7,750 nucleotides of DNA, from positions 1 to 7,750 of the forward strand of contig SFIL01000046.1 of NCBI GenBank assembly GCA_004556205.1, given 5' to 3'. Shown one piece after another: positions 1 through 6,366 of this stretch. Made by a program: the position numbers and the translations under genes. Below the pieces are notes generated by a model. It saw only the letters and a program-made list of their open reading frames with translations. It made no database searches and was not told the origin of the DNA. Numbering within the stretch: the stretch's first letter is position 1; each line of letters opens with the position of its first letter. This stretch comes from Clostridiales bacterium (GTDB lineage: Bacteria; Bacillota; Clostridia; Oscillospirales; Oscillospiraceae).

Positions 1-3000
1 GGCGAGCTTACCGCAACTTCGGGGACGGCAGCGGGCAATATGCCTGAGACCTACGGCATCTCCTGCAGCAACGCCCGGATCGACGGCGGCACCGTCATTG
101 CCGAAGCCGGCGCCGTCGACGGCGGCAGCAGCACCGGCATCTCCAATTACGGCGCCTTCACCGTCACTGGCGGTCAGGTCATCGCCACGTCCGGCGCGGC
201 GGCATGGTCCACCGGCATTGACTCCTACGGCGATGCGCAGAGCTTCTCCGTCTCCGGCGACGCTGCCGTGGAGGCCACCGGCGGCGAAAGCACGAGCTGC
301 AGCGCAGGTGTCTATGCCTACAGTTGGGATGAAGGCGGAACCGTCAGCATCTCCGACCATGCCTCTCTCCTTGCCATCGGCAAGCACAGCGATGTAATAA
401 GCTTCGGCGTATACGCAGAATCCTCGTATACCGACGAGGCGTCCAGACTCCACGCCGTGCAGGTCACGGGCGGCGACCTGAATGTCATCTGCTTTGGCGC
501 GGACGATAACAGCTACGGCATCTTTACCGCTATGGTCTACACCCCCTCCGGGGGAGAGCCCACGGTACAGGATGTGCCGGGTTTCTATGTCTCCGACGGC
601 CATGTTCGTATCCACAACACGTACGAGGGTGCGCAGGATCATTTCGCCCTGAATGCACAGCCCGACCTGTCCGGCTACGGCAGCTATACATGGCGCACCG
701 GGATGGAAGACGGCTTCACGCCCTCTACCACCCCCTATGAATACAGCCCGACCCACAGCTTCGTGGAGTTCGGCAGCGCCGCCAGCTACGGCGTCAGCGT
801 CAACGGCGTGGAGGTCGACGAGGTCAACTATACCGATGTTCTGGCTGACGGCGTCAACGACGGCAAGGTCAGCTATGACCCGGCGACCAACACCCTCACC
901 GTCTCCGGCACTCTGACCGATGCCGGGTACACCATAATCCCGCTGGAAATTTCTGGCAACGGTACGACAGACGTGGTGCTGAGTGCCGAAAACTCCACCA
1001 TCTCTGCGGGCATGAAAGTCTTCGCCGTAAAGGATGTTACCGCCACAGTCAAGTCCCTCAATCCGGCATTCACCGGCGCGGTGGACATCACCTGCTCCGG
1101 CGATGTTACGCTCGCCAACAGTGGCACCGGCATGACGGTCGCCGACGCTCTGACCGTCAACGGCGCGCAGAATGTCACGGCAACGGCAGCAGGCGCCAGC
1201 CAGGTGATCGCGGGTACGACGGTGATCTCCTGCTCCGGCGATGTGTCCATCGTCAACAGCGGCACCGGCATGGCGGTATCCGCTCCGTTGACCGTCAGCG
1301 GCGCAAAGGATGTCACGGTCACCGCAAAAGTCAACAACCCGACGATCGACGGCAATGCGGATATTTCCTGCTACGGCAATGTGAAGCTCATCAACAATGG
1401 CGTGTACTATGCCGTTGACGGTAAGCTGACCGTTACCGCTGCGCAGGATGTCACCGTTTCTTCGAAGCATTATGGCCAGACGGTCTCCGCTGCGGTGGAG
1501 ATCACCTGCTCCGGCAACGTTACGATTACTAATGAAAGCACCGGTATGGTCACGGGCAGCACGCTGACCGTCCATGCTGCGAAGAATGTCACGGTCACCG
1601 CAAACTCCGGCTCCCCGGCGCTCGCCGGTGAATACGGCGCCGGCTTTGCTGCAAAGATCACCTGCTCCGGCAACGTTACGCTCACAAACAGCGGCGGTAT
1701 GGTTTTAGGCAACGCGCTGACCGTCAACGGTGCGAAGGATGTTGCGGTCACCGCAAACGCCAACAACCCGGCGATCGCCGGCAATGCGGATATTTCCTGT
1801 TCCGGCAACGTTACGATCACCAACAAAGGCACCGGCATGGTCATGGGTAGTCCGCTGACCGTTACCGGCGCGAAGGATGTTACGGTCACCGCGAATACCG
1901 ACTCCCCGGCGCTCGCCAGCACGACAAAGATCACCTGCTCCGGCAACGTTACGCTCACCAACAAAGGCACCGCTATGGTCACGGGCAGCACGCTGACCGT
2001 TACCGGCGCGAAGGATGTTACGGTCACCGCGAATACCGACTACCCGGCGATCGCCAGCGCGGCAGACATCACCTGCTCCGGCGACGTGAAGCTCGTCAAT
2101 CTGGGCGGCGGCCGCGCCATCGGAGGTACCCTTGTGATCCGGAAAACCGATGCTCACGGCTATGCGGTGAAAACCGGCGCCGACCTGGATAATCTCACGG
2201 TCTATGCCGAAAAAGCCGCGGGTGAGACCTTCGGCCCGGAATCGCTCAGCGCTTCCGTGGTGAAGACCTCGACGGCGCACAGCCTGACCAAGACCGAGGC
2301 GAAGGATCCCACCTGCATCGAAGCGGGCAACAGCGAATACTGGACCTGCTCCGTCTGCCATAAATACTTCTCCGATGAGGACGGCACGGCCGAGATCGAG
2401 AAGGATAGCTGGATCATCGAGGCCACGGGTCACAGCCTGACCAAGACCGAGGCGAAGGATCCGACCTGCACCGAGGACGGCAACTCCGAGTATTGGACTT
2501 GCTCCGTTTGCGGTAAGTTCTTCTCCGATGAAAACGGCGAAAACGAGATCGAGAAGGATAGCTGGGTCATCGAAGCCAAGGGTCACAGCCTGACCAAGAC
2601 CGAGGCGAAGCAGCCCACCTGCACCGAGGACGGCAACTCCGAGTATTGGACCTGCTCTGTTTGCGGCAAGTTCTTCTCCGATGAAAACGGCGAAAACGAG
2701 ATCGAGAAGGACAGTTGGGTCATCGAAGCCACGGGTCACAGCCTGACCAAGACCGAGGCGAAGGATCCGACCTGCACCGAAGACGGCAACAGCGAATACT
2801 GGACCTGCTCCGTCTGCCATAAATACTTCTCCGACGAGAACGGCACGACCGAAATTGAAAAGGATAGCTGGATCATCGAAGCCAAGGGCCACAGCTTTGG
2901 CGACTGGACGGTCACGAAGGAGCCTACCTGCACCGAGGCGGGCAAGCAGATGCGTGTCTGCACCGTCTGCGGCGCAGTAGAGGAAGCCTCCGTTCCCGCC

Positions 3001-3552
3001 TGCGCCTGCCCCAGCGCCGAACTGACCGACGTGCCGCAGGACGCCTGGTATCACACGGCGGTGGACTTCATGGTGATGCACGAGCTCATGCTCGGCGTTG
3101 ACGAGGGCCGCTTCGCCCCCGAGAGCACCATGACCCGCGCCCAGCTCGTCACCGTGCTCTACCGCATTGCGGGCGAGCCGGAGACCGACGGAACGCACGG
3201 CTTCACCGATGTTGCCGACGGAATGTGGTACACCGATGCCATCGCATGGGCGGCACAGAGCGGCGTGGTGAACGGCATCGGCGACAACAAATTCGATCCC
3301 GATGGCTATGTCACCCGTGAGCAGATCGCAACGATCCTCTTCCGCTACACGAAGTCCGAGCCGGTCGCGCAGGATAAGCTCAGCGCGTTCCCGGACGCCG
3401 ACAAGGTCAGCTCCTACGCGCTCGATGCGCTCAACTGGGCGGTCGCCGAGGGTCTGATCAACGGCAGCGACGGCAAACTCCTGCCGGGCGAGACGGCAAC
3501 CCGTGCGCAAGCCGCGGCCATCCTCGCGCGCTTCCTCTGGAATAACGCATAA
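1..3552 (+). CDS. Giant multi-repeat SLH-domain surface protein (5' partial)
   Basis: The reading frame is open from base 1, so the ATG at 40 is probably internal and the true start lies off the window. The 1183 visible residues contain, in order: irregular glycine/serine-rich beta-helix-like rungs with recurring STGI and YG turns (about 1-185); a module around 258-318 with VNGVEV and VSYDPATNTLTV strings, a style common in Clostridia surface proteins sometimes assigned to the Cthe_2159-like carbohydrate-binding family (from memory, not searched); eight 46-residue repeats (363-735); four 51-residue C...CxxC repeats plus a divergent fifth (760-1000); and SLH domains at about 1008-1060, 1067-1121 and 1129-1183. 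SLH domains normally bind secondary cell-wall polymer, so the protein should be displayed outside the cell with its repeats projecting outward. Adhesion or glycan binding is inference. A strong terminator follows the TAA. The SLH call is firm; the ligand is unknown. Confidence 0.93.
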   Translation, partial: GELTATSGTAAGNMPETYGISCSNARIDGGTVIAEAGAVDGGSSTGISNYGAFTVTGGQVIATSGAAAWSTGIDSYGDAQSFSVSGDAAVEATGGESTSCSAGVYAYSWDEGGTVSISDHASLLAIGKHSDVISFGVYAESSYTDEASRLHAVQVTGGDLNVICFGADDNSYGIFTAMVYTPSGGEPTVQDVPGFYVSDGHVRIHNTYEGAQDHFALNAQPDLSGYGSYTWRTGMEDGFTPSTTPYEYSPTHSFVEFGSAASYGVSVNGVEVDEVNYTDVLADGVNDGKVSYDPATNTLTVSGTLTDAGYTIIPLEISGNGTTDVVLSAENSTISAGMKVFAVKDVTATVKSLNPAFTGAVDITCSGDVTLANSGTGMTVADALTVNGAQNVTATAAGASQVIAGTTVISCSGDVSIVNSGTGMAVSAPLTVSGAKDVTVTAKVNNPTIDGNADISCYGNVKLINNGVYYAVDGKLTVTAAQDVTVSSKHYGQTVSAAVEITCSGNVTITNESTGMVTGSTLTVHAAKNVTVTANSGSPALAGEYGAGFAAKITCSGNVTLTNSGGMVLGNALTVNGAKDVAVTANANNPAIAGNADISCSGNVTITNKGTGMVMGSPLTVTGAKDVTVTANTDSPALASTTKITCSGNVTLTNKGTAMVTGSTLTVTGAKDVTVTANTDYPAIASAADITCSGDVKLVNLGGGRAIGGTLVIRKTDAHGYAVKTGADLDNLTVYAEKAAGETFGPESLSASVVKTSTAHSLTKTEAKDPTCIEAGNSEYWTCSVCHKYFSDEDGTAEIEKDSWIIEATGHSLTKTEAKDPTCTEDGNSEYWTCSVCGKFFSDENGENEIEKDSWVIEAKGHSLTKTEAKQPTCTEDGNSEYWTCSVCGKFFSDENGENEIEKDSWVIEATGHSLTKTEAKDPTCTEDGNSEYWTCSVCHKYFSDENGTTEIEKDSWIIEAKGHSFGDWTVTKEPTCTEAGKQMRVCTVCGAVEEASVPACACPSAELTDVPQDAWYHTAVDFMVMHELMLGVDEGRFAPESTMTRAQLVTVLYRIAGEPETDGTHGFTDVADGMWYTDAIAWAAQSGVVNGIGDNKFDPDGYVTREQIATILFRYTKSEPVAQDKLSAFPDADKVSSYALDALNWAVAEGLINGSDGKLLPGETATRAQAAAILARFLWNNA
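1087..2205 (+). repeat. Eight tandem 138-bp (46-aa) beta-helix repeats
   Basis: Copies start at 1087, 1225, 1363, 1501, 1657, 1792, 1930 and 2068. Spacing is 138 bp except for one copy of 156 bp (1501) and one of 135 bp (1657). Each copy opens with I-[TS]-C-[SY]-G-[DN]-V and has a second half opening with LTV-x-[GA]-A-[KQ]-[DN]-V. The two halves (about 21 and 25 residues) resemble each other, so each copy probably forms two rungs of a right-handed beta-helix. One cysteine per copy falls in register. A degenerate half-copy precedes the first unit at about 949-1086. Confidence 0.9.
2278..3000 (+). repeat. Tandem 153-bp (51-aa) C...CxxC repeats, four plus a divergent fifth
   Basis: Units start at 2278, 2431, 2584, 2737 and 2890, exactly 153 bp apart. 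Each full copy starts HSLTKTEAK, then has PTC, about ten residues, and TCSVC followed by HKYFSDE or GKFFSDE, ending near EKDSW[IV]IEA. Copies 1 and 4 share the HKYF/SWII form and copies 2 and 3 share the GKFF/SWVI form. Copies 2 and 3 differ at about nine of 153 bases by eye. The fifth copy is shorter (HSFGDWTVTKEPTC...CTVC). Three cysteines plus the leading histidine per unit could bind zinc, but this is inference; similar repeats are common in Clostridia surface proteins. Confidence 0.92.
3022..3549 (+). other. Three SLH domains (cell-wall anchor) of the first surface protein
   Basis: The domains span about 3022-3180, 3199-3363 and 3385-3549. Each shows the typical order of [FL]xDV or FPDAD, WY or SYA, a helix ending in GxxNG or GxxLG, a FxPxxxxTR motif and a final hydrophobic helix. 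The canonical TRAE motif reads TRAQ, TREQ and TRAQ here. The last domain closely matches the third SLH domain of the convergent gene (shared INGSDGKLLP and ATRAQ). Confidence 0.93.
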
Positions 3553-3562
3553 GGCAAATTTC

Positions 3563-3614
3563 AAAGCAGCACAAAAGGGGCGGACAACCTGTCCGCCCCT
3601 TCGTGCTGCTTTTT
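3563..3614 (+). terminator. Strong intrinsic terminator after the first surface-protein gene
   Basis: This lies 11 bases past the TAA. An inner 9-bp GC stem (3577-3585 with 3591-3599, loop AACCT) sits within an outer 10-bp stem (3563-3572 with 3603-3612) and runs into a T tract on the + strand. Read on the - strand, the inner stem is followed by TTTT, so it may also stop transcription from the convergent gene. Confidence 0.9.
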
Positions 3615-3685
3615 GCGCGCCGAACAGCCCCGGTGCAGCAATTATAAGTTGCGCAAATCGAAAACAGCAAAACGTAGGTATGGCA

Positions 3686-3758
3686 CAGCCGGTTTGGGCA
3701 ACGCACGGCTGTTGTTGCCCAAACCGGCGGGTTTTATTTTTTCACGATGTTTTCGATA
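3686..3758 (-). repeat. Direct repeat copy 1: 3' end and downstream hairpin of the second SLH gene
   Basis: This block covers the last seven codons and stop of the 578-residue SLH gene plus its downstream hairpin. It recurs at 5522-5621. Bases 3736-3758 are an exact 23-nt match to 5599-5621, and the first 30 bases at 3686 match 5522 onward at 23 of 30 positions by eye. The intact 15-bp stem suggests that this is the functional copy. Confidence 0.7.
3688..3728. terminator. Perfect 15-bp hairpin between the convergent genes
   Basis: The arm at 3688-3702 is fully complementary to 3714-3728, with an 11-nt loop. It begins five bases beyond the stop codon of the - strand SLH gene. On the + strand it is followed by a T-rich stretch (GGGTTTTATTTTTT), so it looks like a second-line terminator for the left gene. 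On the - strand it has no clear U tract, although it is well placed to end that transcript. Confidence 0.6.
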
Positions 3759-5470
3759 TAGCGCATGAGAATCGTTGCTACCTGCGCTCTTGTTGCATTG
3801 CCCTGCGGAAGAAGCTTTCCGTCGGAACCATTGATGATCCCCTCGCCGACTGCCCAGGAAACCGCTTCTTTTGCATAGGCACTGATCTTATTTGCGTCAG
3901 GGAAATTACTCAGTTCACCGCGCTTACTCGTGTCGATTCCCTTCTTTTGCGCATAGCGGAAGAGGATCGCTGCGATCTGTTCACGGGTGATCTTCCCATC
4001 TGGGTCAAAACGGTTGTTGCCAACGCCGTTGACGATCCCGTTCGCCGCCGCCCACGCTACCGCGTCAATATACCAGCTTCCATCCTTCGCGTTCACGTCC
4101 GTGAAAGTGTTCTGATACCCCTTCGGCTGACCCTCGTAGCGCCACAGCACGGTGACGAGCATTGCGCGAGTCATCGCCGTCTCCGGCTCGAACGTGTTTG
4201 CGCTCGTACCGCCGAACAGCCCGTTTGTCACGGCATAGTCCACATACAGGTGGTACCACGCTTTGACATTGATATCAACAAACTTACCGCTCGGACAGCT
4301 TTCGCCGCCATCACATTCTGTAGGCGTAGATGCCGTTGCCGGAATTATAAGGGAAACCTTGGCGTGATAATGGTCGGTTAGCTCAATAGCGGCGGCGGTG
4401 CCGTTAATGGTGCAGGCTGTAGAGGCGGTGAACTCGTATCCGTCCTTCGCGGTCAGATAATAGGTTACCCTATACTTTGTGTCGGCTTTGAACGGATTGT
4501 TCACGGTGATATTCACGCCGCTGCTCTGATTTGTCCAGGTTACGCCGTTGGTGCAGTTGGAAACCGTGCCGTATTTTTCGCTGAAATACTGCGCTGTATC
4601 AACCTTTGCAAAGGTGGGAGTTTTTCCGACAACGGGCTTAACAACAGTAAGGTCAACCTTGTCGATCGCGGTCAGAGGCTTGGTTGCCTGATACGACGTA
4701 TAAAAACAAACCTTGGTTCCGTTTGCCTGAACAGAGTTGCCCGAGATATGAGCTGTTTCATTGTTTATGGTACCGATAACGCTGTTGTCAAATGTGTTTC
4801 CGGAGGTTGTTTCCAAATGAACATATACCACATACCAAAAGCCTTCTTTGAAGGTGTCGTTAGCATTCATATCTTTTTGCCATTCCCAGTCTTCATCGTA
4901 TTCGGACCACTCGACAAGGGTGATTTTGTGGGTGTCATAGGTGTTCCCCAGCGTTGCTGAGAGGTCCGGCTTTTCACCGGCGACAGGAAGGGTAATATCA
5001 CCGATGTCAACCCTGTTGATCGGCTGTGCGGCTTTCGTTGCCGGGAAGACATATTTGATGCCGATTTGCTTGCCCAGACGGTAGATCGTCTTCACGGGCT
5101 GACCGTTGATCGTGGCGGTGATGTCCGCATCATTTTCGGCAAAGGCATAGCCGTCGTTGGGAGTCAGGTAAACCGTGACGCTGTAGACTTTGCCCTCGGC
5201 AAACACAGACGTACCCGCCGTCAGCGGAATCTGGGTTTCTTCGTCTACCCACATCACGTTATTTGTCCAGCCGCCGTGGGTATAGTCGCTGTTGTAATAC
5301 GGCGCATTTGTCGGGAAGGTCGGCGTATAGCTCGGCGAAGCACCTGCCACCGGCGCAGGGAAGTTTACCTCAATGCTTGTGATCGTCTGTGCGGCGAAGG
5401 CTGCCGGGATCGGCAGCAGGGAGCAAAGTAGTGCAAGGCTCAGCAGCAGACAAAGGATCTTTCGTTTCAT
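3734..5470 (-). CDS. Secreted SLH-domain protein with three Ig-like modules
   Basis: This is a complete 578-residue surface protein. The start ATG (5468-5470) is preceded by AAGGAGG at 5478-5484, seven bases away. Residues 1-27 form a signal peptide (MKRK, a leucine-rich core, then AAFAA, with cleavage likely near 26/27). Three related modules follow at about 29-147, 150-265 and 268-380. Three SLH domains lie at about 396-447, 454-508 and 521-575, each with a TR motif (MTRAM, ITREQ, ATRAQ). From SLH family knowledge the protein should be exported and anchored non-covalently to cell-wall polymer. The modules were not recognised, so ligand or enzymatic role is unknown. It converges on the left surface-protein gene, and its last SLH domain resembles that protein's. 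It is probably monocistronic: 246 bases separate it from the upstream lipoprotein gene. No clear promoter was found. Confidence 0.95.
   Translation of the reverse strand: MKRKILCLLLSLALLCSLLPIPAAFAAQTITSIEVNFPAPVAGASPSYTPTFPTNAPYYNSDYTHGGWTNNVMWVDEETQIPLTAGTSVFAEGKVYSVTVYLTPNDGYAFAENDADITATINGQPVKTIYRLGKQIGIKYVFPATKAAQPINRVDIGDITLPVAGEKPDLSATLGNTYDTHKITLVEWSEYDEDWEWQKDMNANDTFKEGFWYVVYVHLETTSGNTFDNSVIGTINNETAHISGNSVQANGTKVCFYTSYQATKPLTAIDKVDLTVVKPVVGKTPTFAKVDTAQYFSEKYGTVSNCTNGVTWTNQSSGVNITVNNPFKADTKYRVTYYLTAKDGYEFTASTACTINGTAAAIELTDHYHAKVSLIIPATASTPTECDGGESCPSGKFVDINVKAWYHLYVDYAVTNGLFGGTSANTFEPETAMTRAMLVTVLWRYEGQPKGYQNTFTDVNAKDGSWYIDAVAWAAANGIVNGVGNNRFDPDGKITREQIAAILFRYAQKKGIDTSKRGELSNFPDANKISAYAKEAVSWAVGEGIINGSDGKLLPQGNATRAQVATILMRYIENIVKK
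3746..4285 (-). other. Three SLH domains of the second surface protein
   Basis: These correspond to residues 396-575. They open with FVDINVKAWY, FTDVNAKDGSWY and FPDANKISAYA, and each has a glycine-rich turn and an F-x-P-x4-TR or LLP-x4-TR segment. The order and length match a standard three-SLH anchor. The first domain carries TRAM in place of TRAE. Confidence 0.93.
4331..5386 (-). repeat. Three diverged ~115-residue beta-rich modules
   Basis: Each module begins with an I-x-x-[VI]-[ED] strand followed by P-V-[AV]-G-x-x-P. Each has a central [VE]-W segment, a Y-x-V-x-Y/V-x-L strand leading to a DGYxF-like or GNTF turn, a TIN[GN] strand, and a final strand near PATK/ATK/PATA. The copies are too diverged for DNA-level repeat recognition. 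The pattern suggests Ig-like or similar beta-sandwich stalk domains; this is inference. Confidence 0.75.
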
Positions 5471-5521
5471 TTTATTTCCTCCTTATTTCTCAGCAGTGAA
5501 ATCGAATGCGTGAGATCGACG

Positions 5522-5621
5522 CAGCCGATTTGGTTAACACAAGGCTTTCGTTGTCAGCAATACCGGCGGCGATCATTATGCCGCTCCGCCGGCATTTCAT
5601 TTTTTCACGATGTTTTCGATA
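5522..5621 (-). repeat. Direct repeat copy 2: relic of an SLH gene 3' end
   Basis: This contains an exact 23-nt copy (5599-5621) of the end of the second SLH gene. On the - strand, 5597-5620 still reads IENIVKK then TGA, followed by a decayed version of the gene's downstream hairpin (5522-5569). About 24 extra bases sit between the two parts. The rest of the SLH coding sequence is absent: further upstream only unrelated sequence is seen. Best explained as the footprint of a lost tandem paralogue. Confidence 0.65.
5563..5605 (+). terminator. Hairpin with T-rich tail in the relic repeat
   Basis: CCGGCGG (5563-5569) pairs with CCGCCGG (5586-5592), and on the + strand CATTTCATTTTTT follows. The geometry resembles an intrinsic terminator, but no + strand gene lies immediately upstream. 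It may therefore be a leftover of the duplicated SLH gene end rather than an active site. Confidence 0.35.
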
Positions 5622-5716
5622 CATAGTCTATATTCATTCCTCCCGTCGGTCGTTATTTGTTCACCAGATGCCGTGAACAGGCTCCAGCAATTCTTCCGGT
5701 GTTTTAGGTTTAAATC

Positions 5717-6352
5717 CTATGCAGCTTCTTCCTGTGCGGGATAGAACAGCGCAGAGGACAGAATGGTCTGCACATCCGTCAACTTAAACAGCTCCGCGGG
5801 ATCGGTTTCCCCTTCCAATGCGCTGACAGAGAAGCTCAGATAAACATCGTCTATTTCTGCTACGCAGCCCAGATACACATACACTTCCACATAAAGACCG
5901 CTTTCGGAGATATAGTAGTAGCCGTCAAAGTCGCCAAACTTCTGCTCTCCGTAGCCTTCGTATTCTTCCTTCGCATACTCTTGGTTATAGGAATAGCAGT
6001 CATAATCGGATAGCAAATATGCCTCGACCTCCACATTCTGCTTCTCATCTGTGAAGATCACACACCAGTCGGTTTCCTCCACACCCATGTTTTCGGGTGC
6101 GCCGATGGTCACCTTGGTCAGTTCCTCCAGGCCGCTGGCCTCCACGGCCATCTCAACCGTCTTCAGATTCTTGGCAGGCGCAGTACTGTCGGAATTAGTG
6201 TTATTAGAATTACCGATCTCGGAGTTATCGCTGCCGAGATTTGTTACGCCGGGGTCAGCGACGCCGGGATTATCGGTTCCGGTTTTGCCGCAAGCTGCCA
6301 TAGACAGCACCAGCGCCACAATCAGGATCATTGCAAATAATTTCTTCATCAT
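5717..6352 (-). CDS. Small lipoprotein of unknown function
   Basis: With the start at 6352 the protein has 211 residues. A signal peptide (MMKKLFAMILIVALVLSM) ends in the lipobox MAAC, so Cys21 should be lipidated and the protein tethered to the outer face of the membrane. Residues 22-62 form an Asn/Gly/Asp/Ser/Thr linker with repeated NPGV/DPGV/TNLG pieces. The rest is an acidic, Tyr-rich domain (YYYISESGLYVEVYVYLG) that I could not assign to a family. An ATG at 6364 is unlikely to be the start because it overlaps the ribosome binding site; ATG at 6352 or 6349 fits better. The gene begins 14 bases after the stop of the zinc-ribbon gene, so the two are almost certainly co-transcribed. Being a lipoprotein is well supported; the role is unknown. 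Confidence 0.9.
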   Translation of the reverse strand: MMKKLFAMILIVALVLSMAACGKTGTDNPGVADPGVTNLGSDNSEIGNSNNTNSDSTAPAKNLKTVEMAVEASGLEELTKVTIGAPENMGVEETDWCVIFTDEKQNVEVEAYLLSDYDCYSYNQEYAKEEYEGYGEQKFGDFDGYYYISESGLYVEVYVYLGCVAEIDDVYLSFSVSALEGETDPAELFKLTDVQTILSSALFYPAQEEAA

Positions 6353-6357
6353 ATTGT

Positions 6358-6362
6358 CCTCC
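6358..6362 (-). promoter_or_regulatory. Ribosome binding site deciding the lipoprotein start
   Basis: GGAGG on the - strand lies five bases before ATG 6350-6352 and eight before ATG 6347-6349. The upstream in-frame ATG at 6362-6364 is part of the same ATGGAGG string and so cannot use this site. This sets the start at one of the two adjacent Met codons. Confidence 0.8.
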
Positions 6363-6366
6363 ATTT

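Noticed and set aside
1705..3564. 619-codon open frame on the - strand opposite the left surface-protein gene
   Set aside because: It is a mirror of the in-frame tandem repeats: a stop-free antisense frame is copied with each repeat. It is rich in Arg/Gly/Ala with no domain signature, and the + strand product has clear SLH domains.
3641..3646. Perfect TATAAT on the - strand between the convergent genes
   Set aside because: The best upstream hexamer is only TTGCTG at 18-base spacing, and a transcript would run antisense into the left gene's 3' end. Probably chance.
3503..4381. 292-codon + strand open frame across the convergent region
   Set aside because: It runs through two terminator hairpins and antisense to the SLH domains of the - strand gene. 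No ribosome binding site or family resemblance was seen.
5658..5679. TGTTCAC/GTGAACA inverted repeat downstream of the lipoprotein gene
   Set aside because: The stem is only 7 bp and no T tract follows on the - strand, so it is too weak to call a terminator.
5597..5716. Lipoprotein frame continuing 39 codons beyond its TAG to the relic IENIVKK stop
   Set aside because: It raises readthrough or a fused pseudogene, but only the last seven codons resemble anything (the SLH gene end) and the rest is not SLH-like. Such an open stretch can occur by chance.
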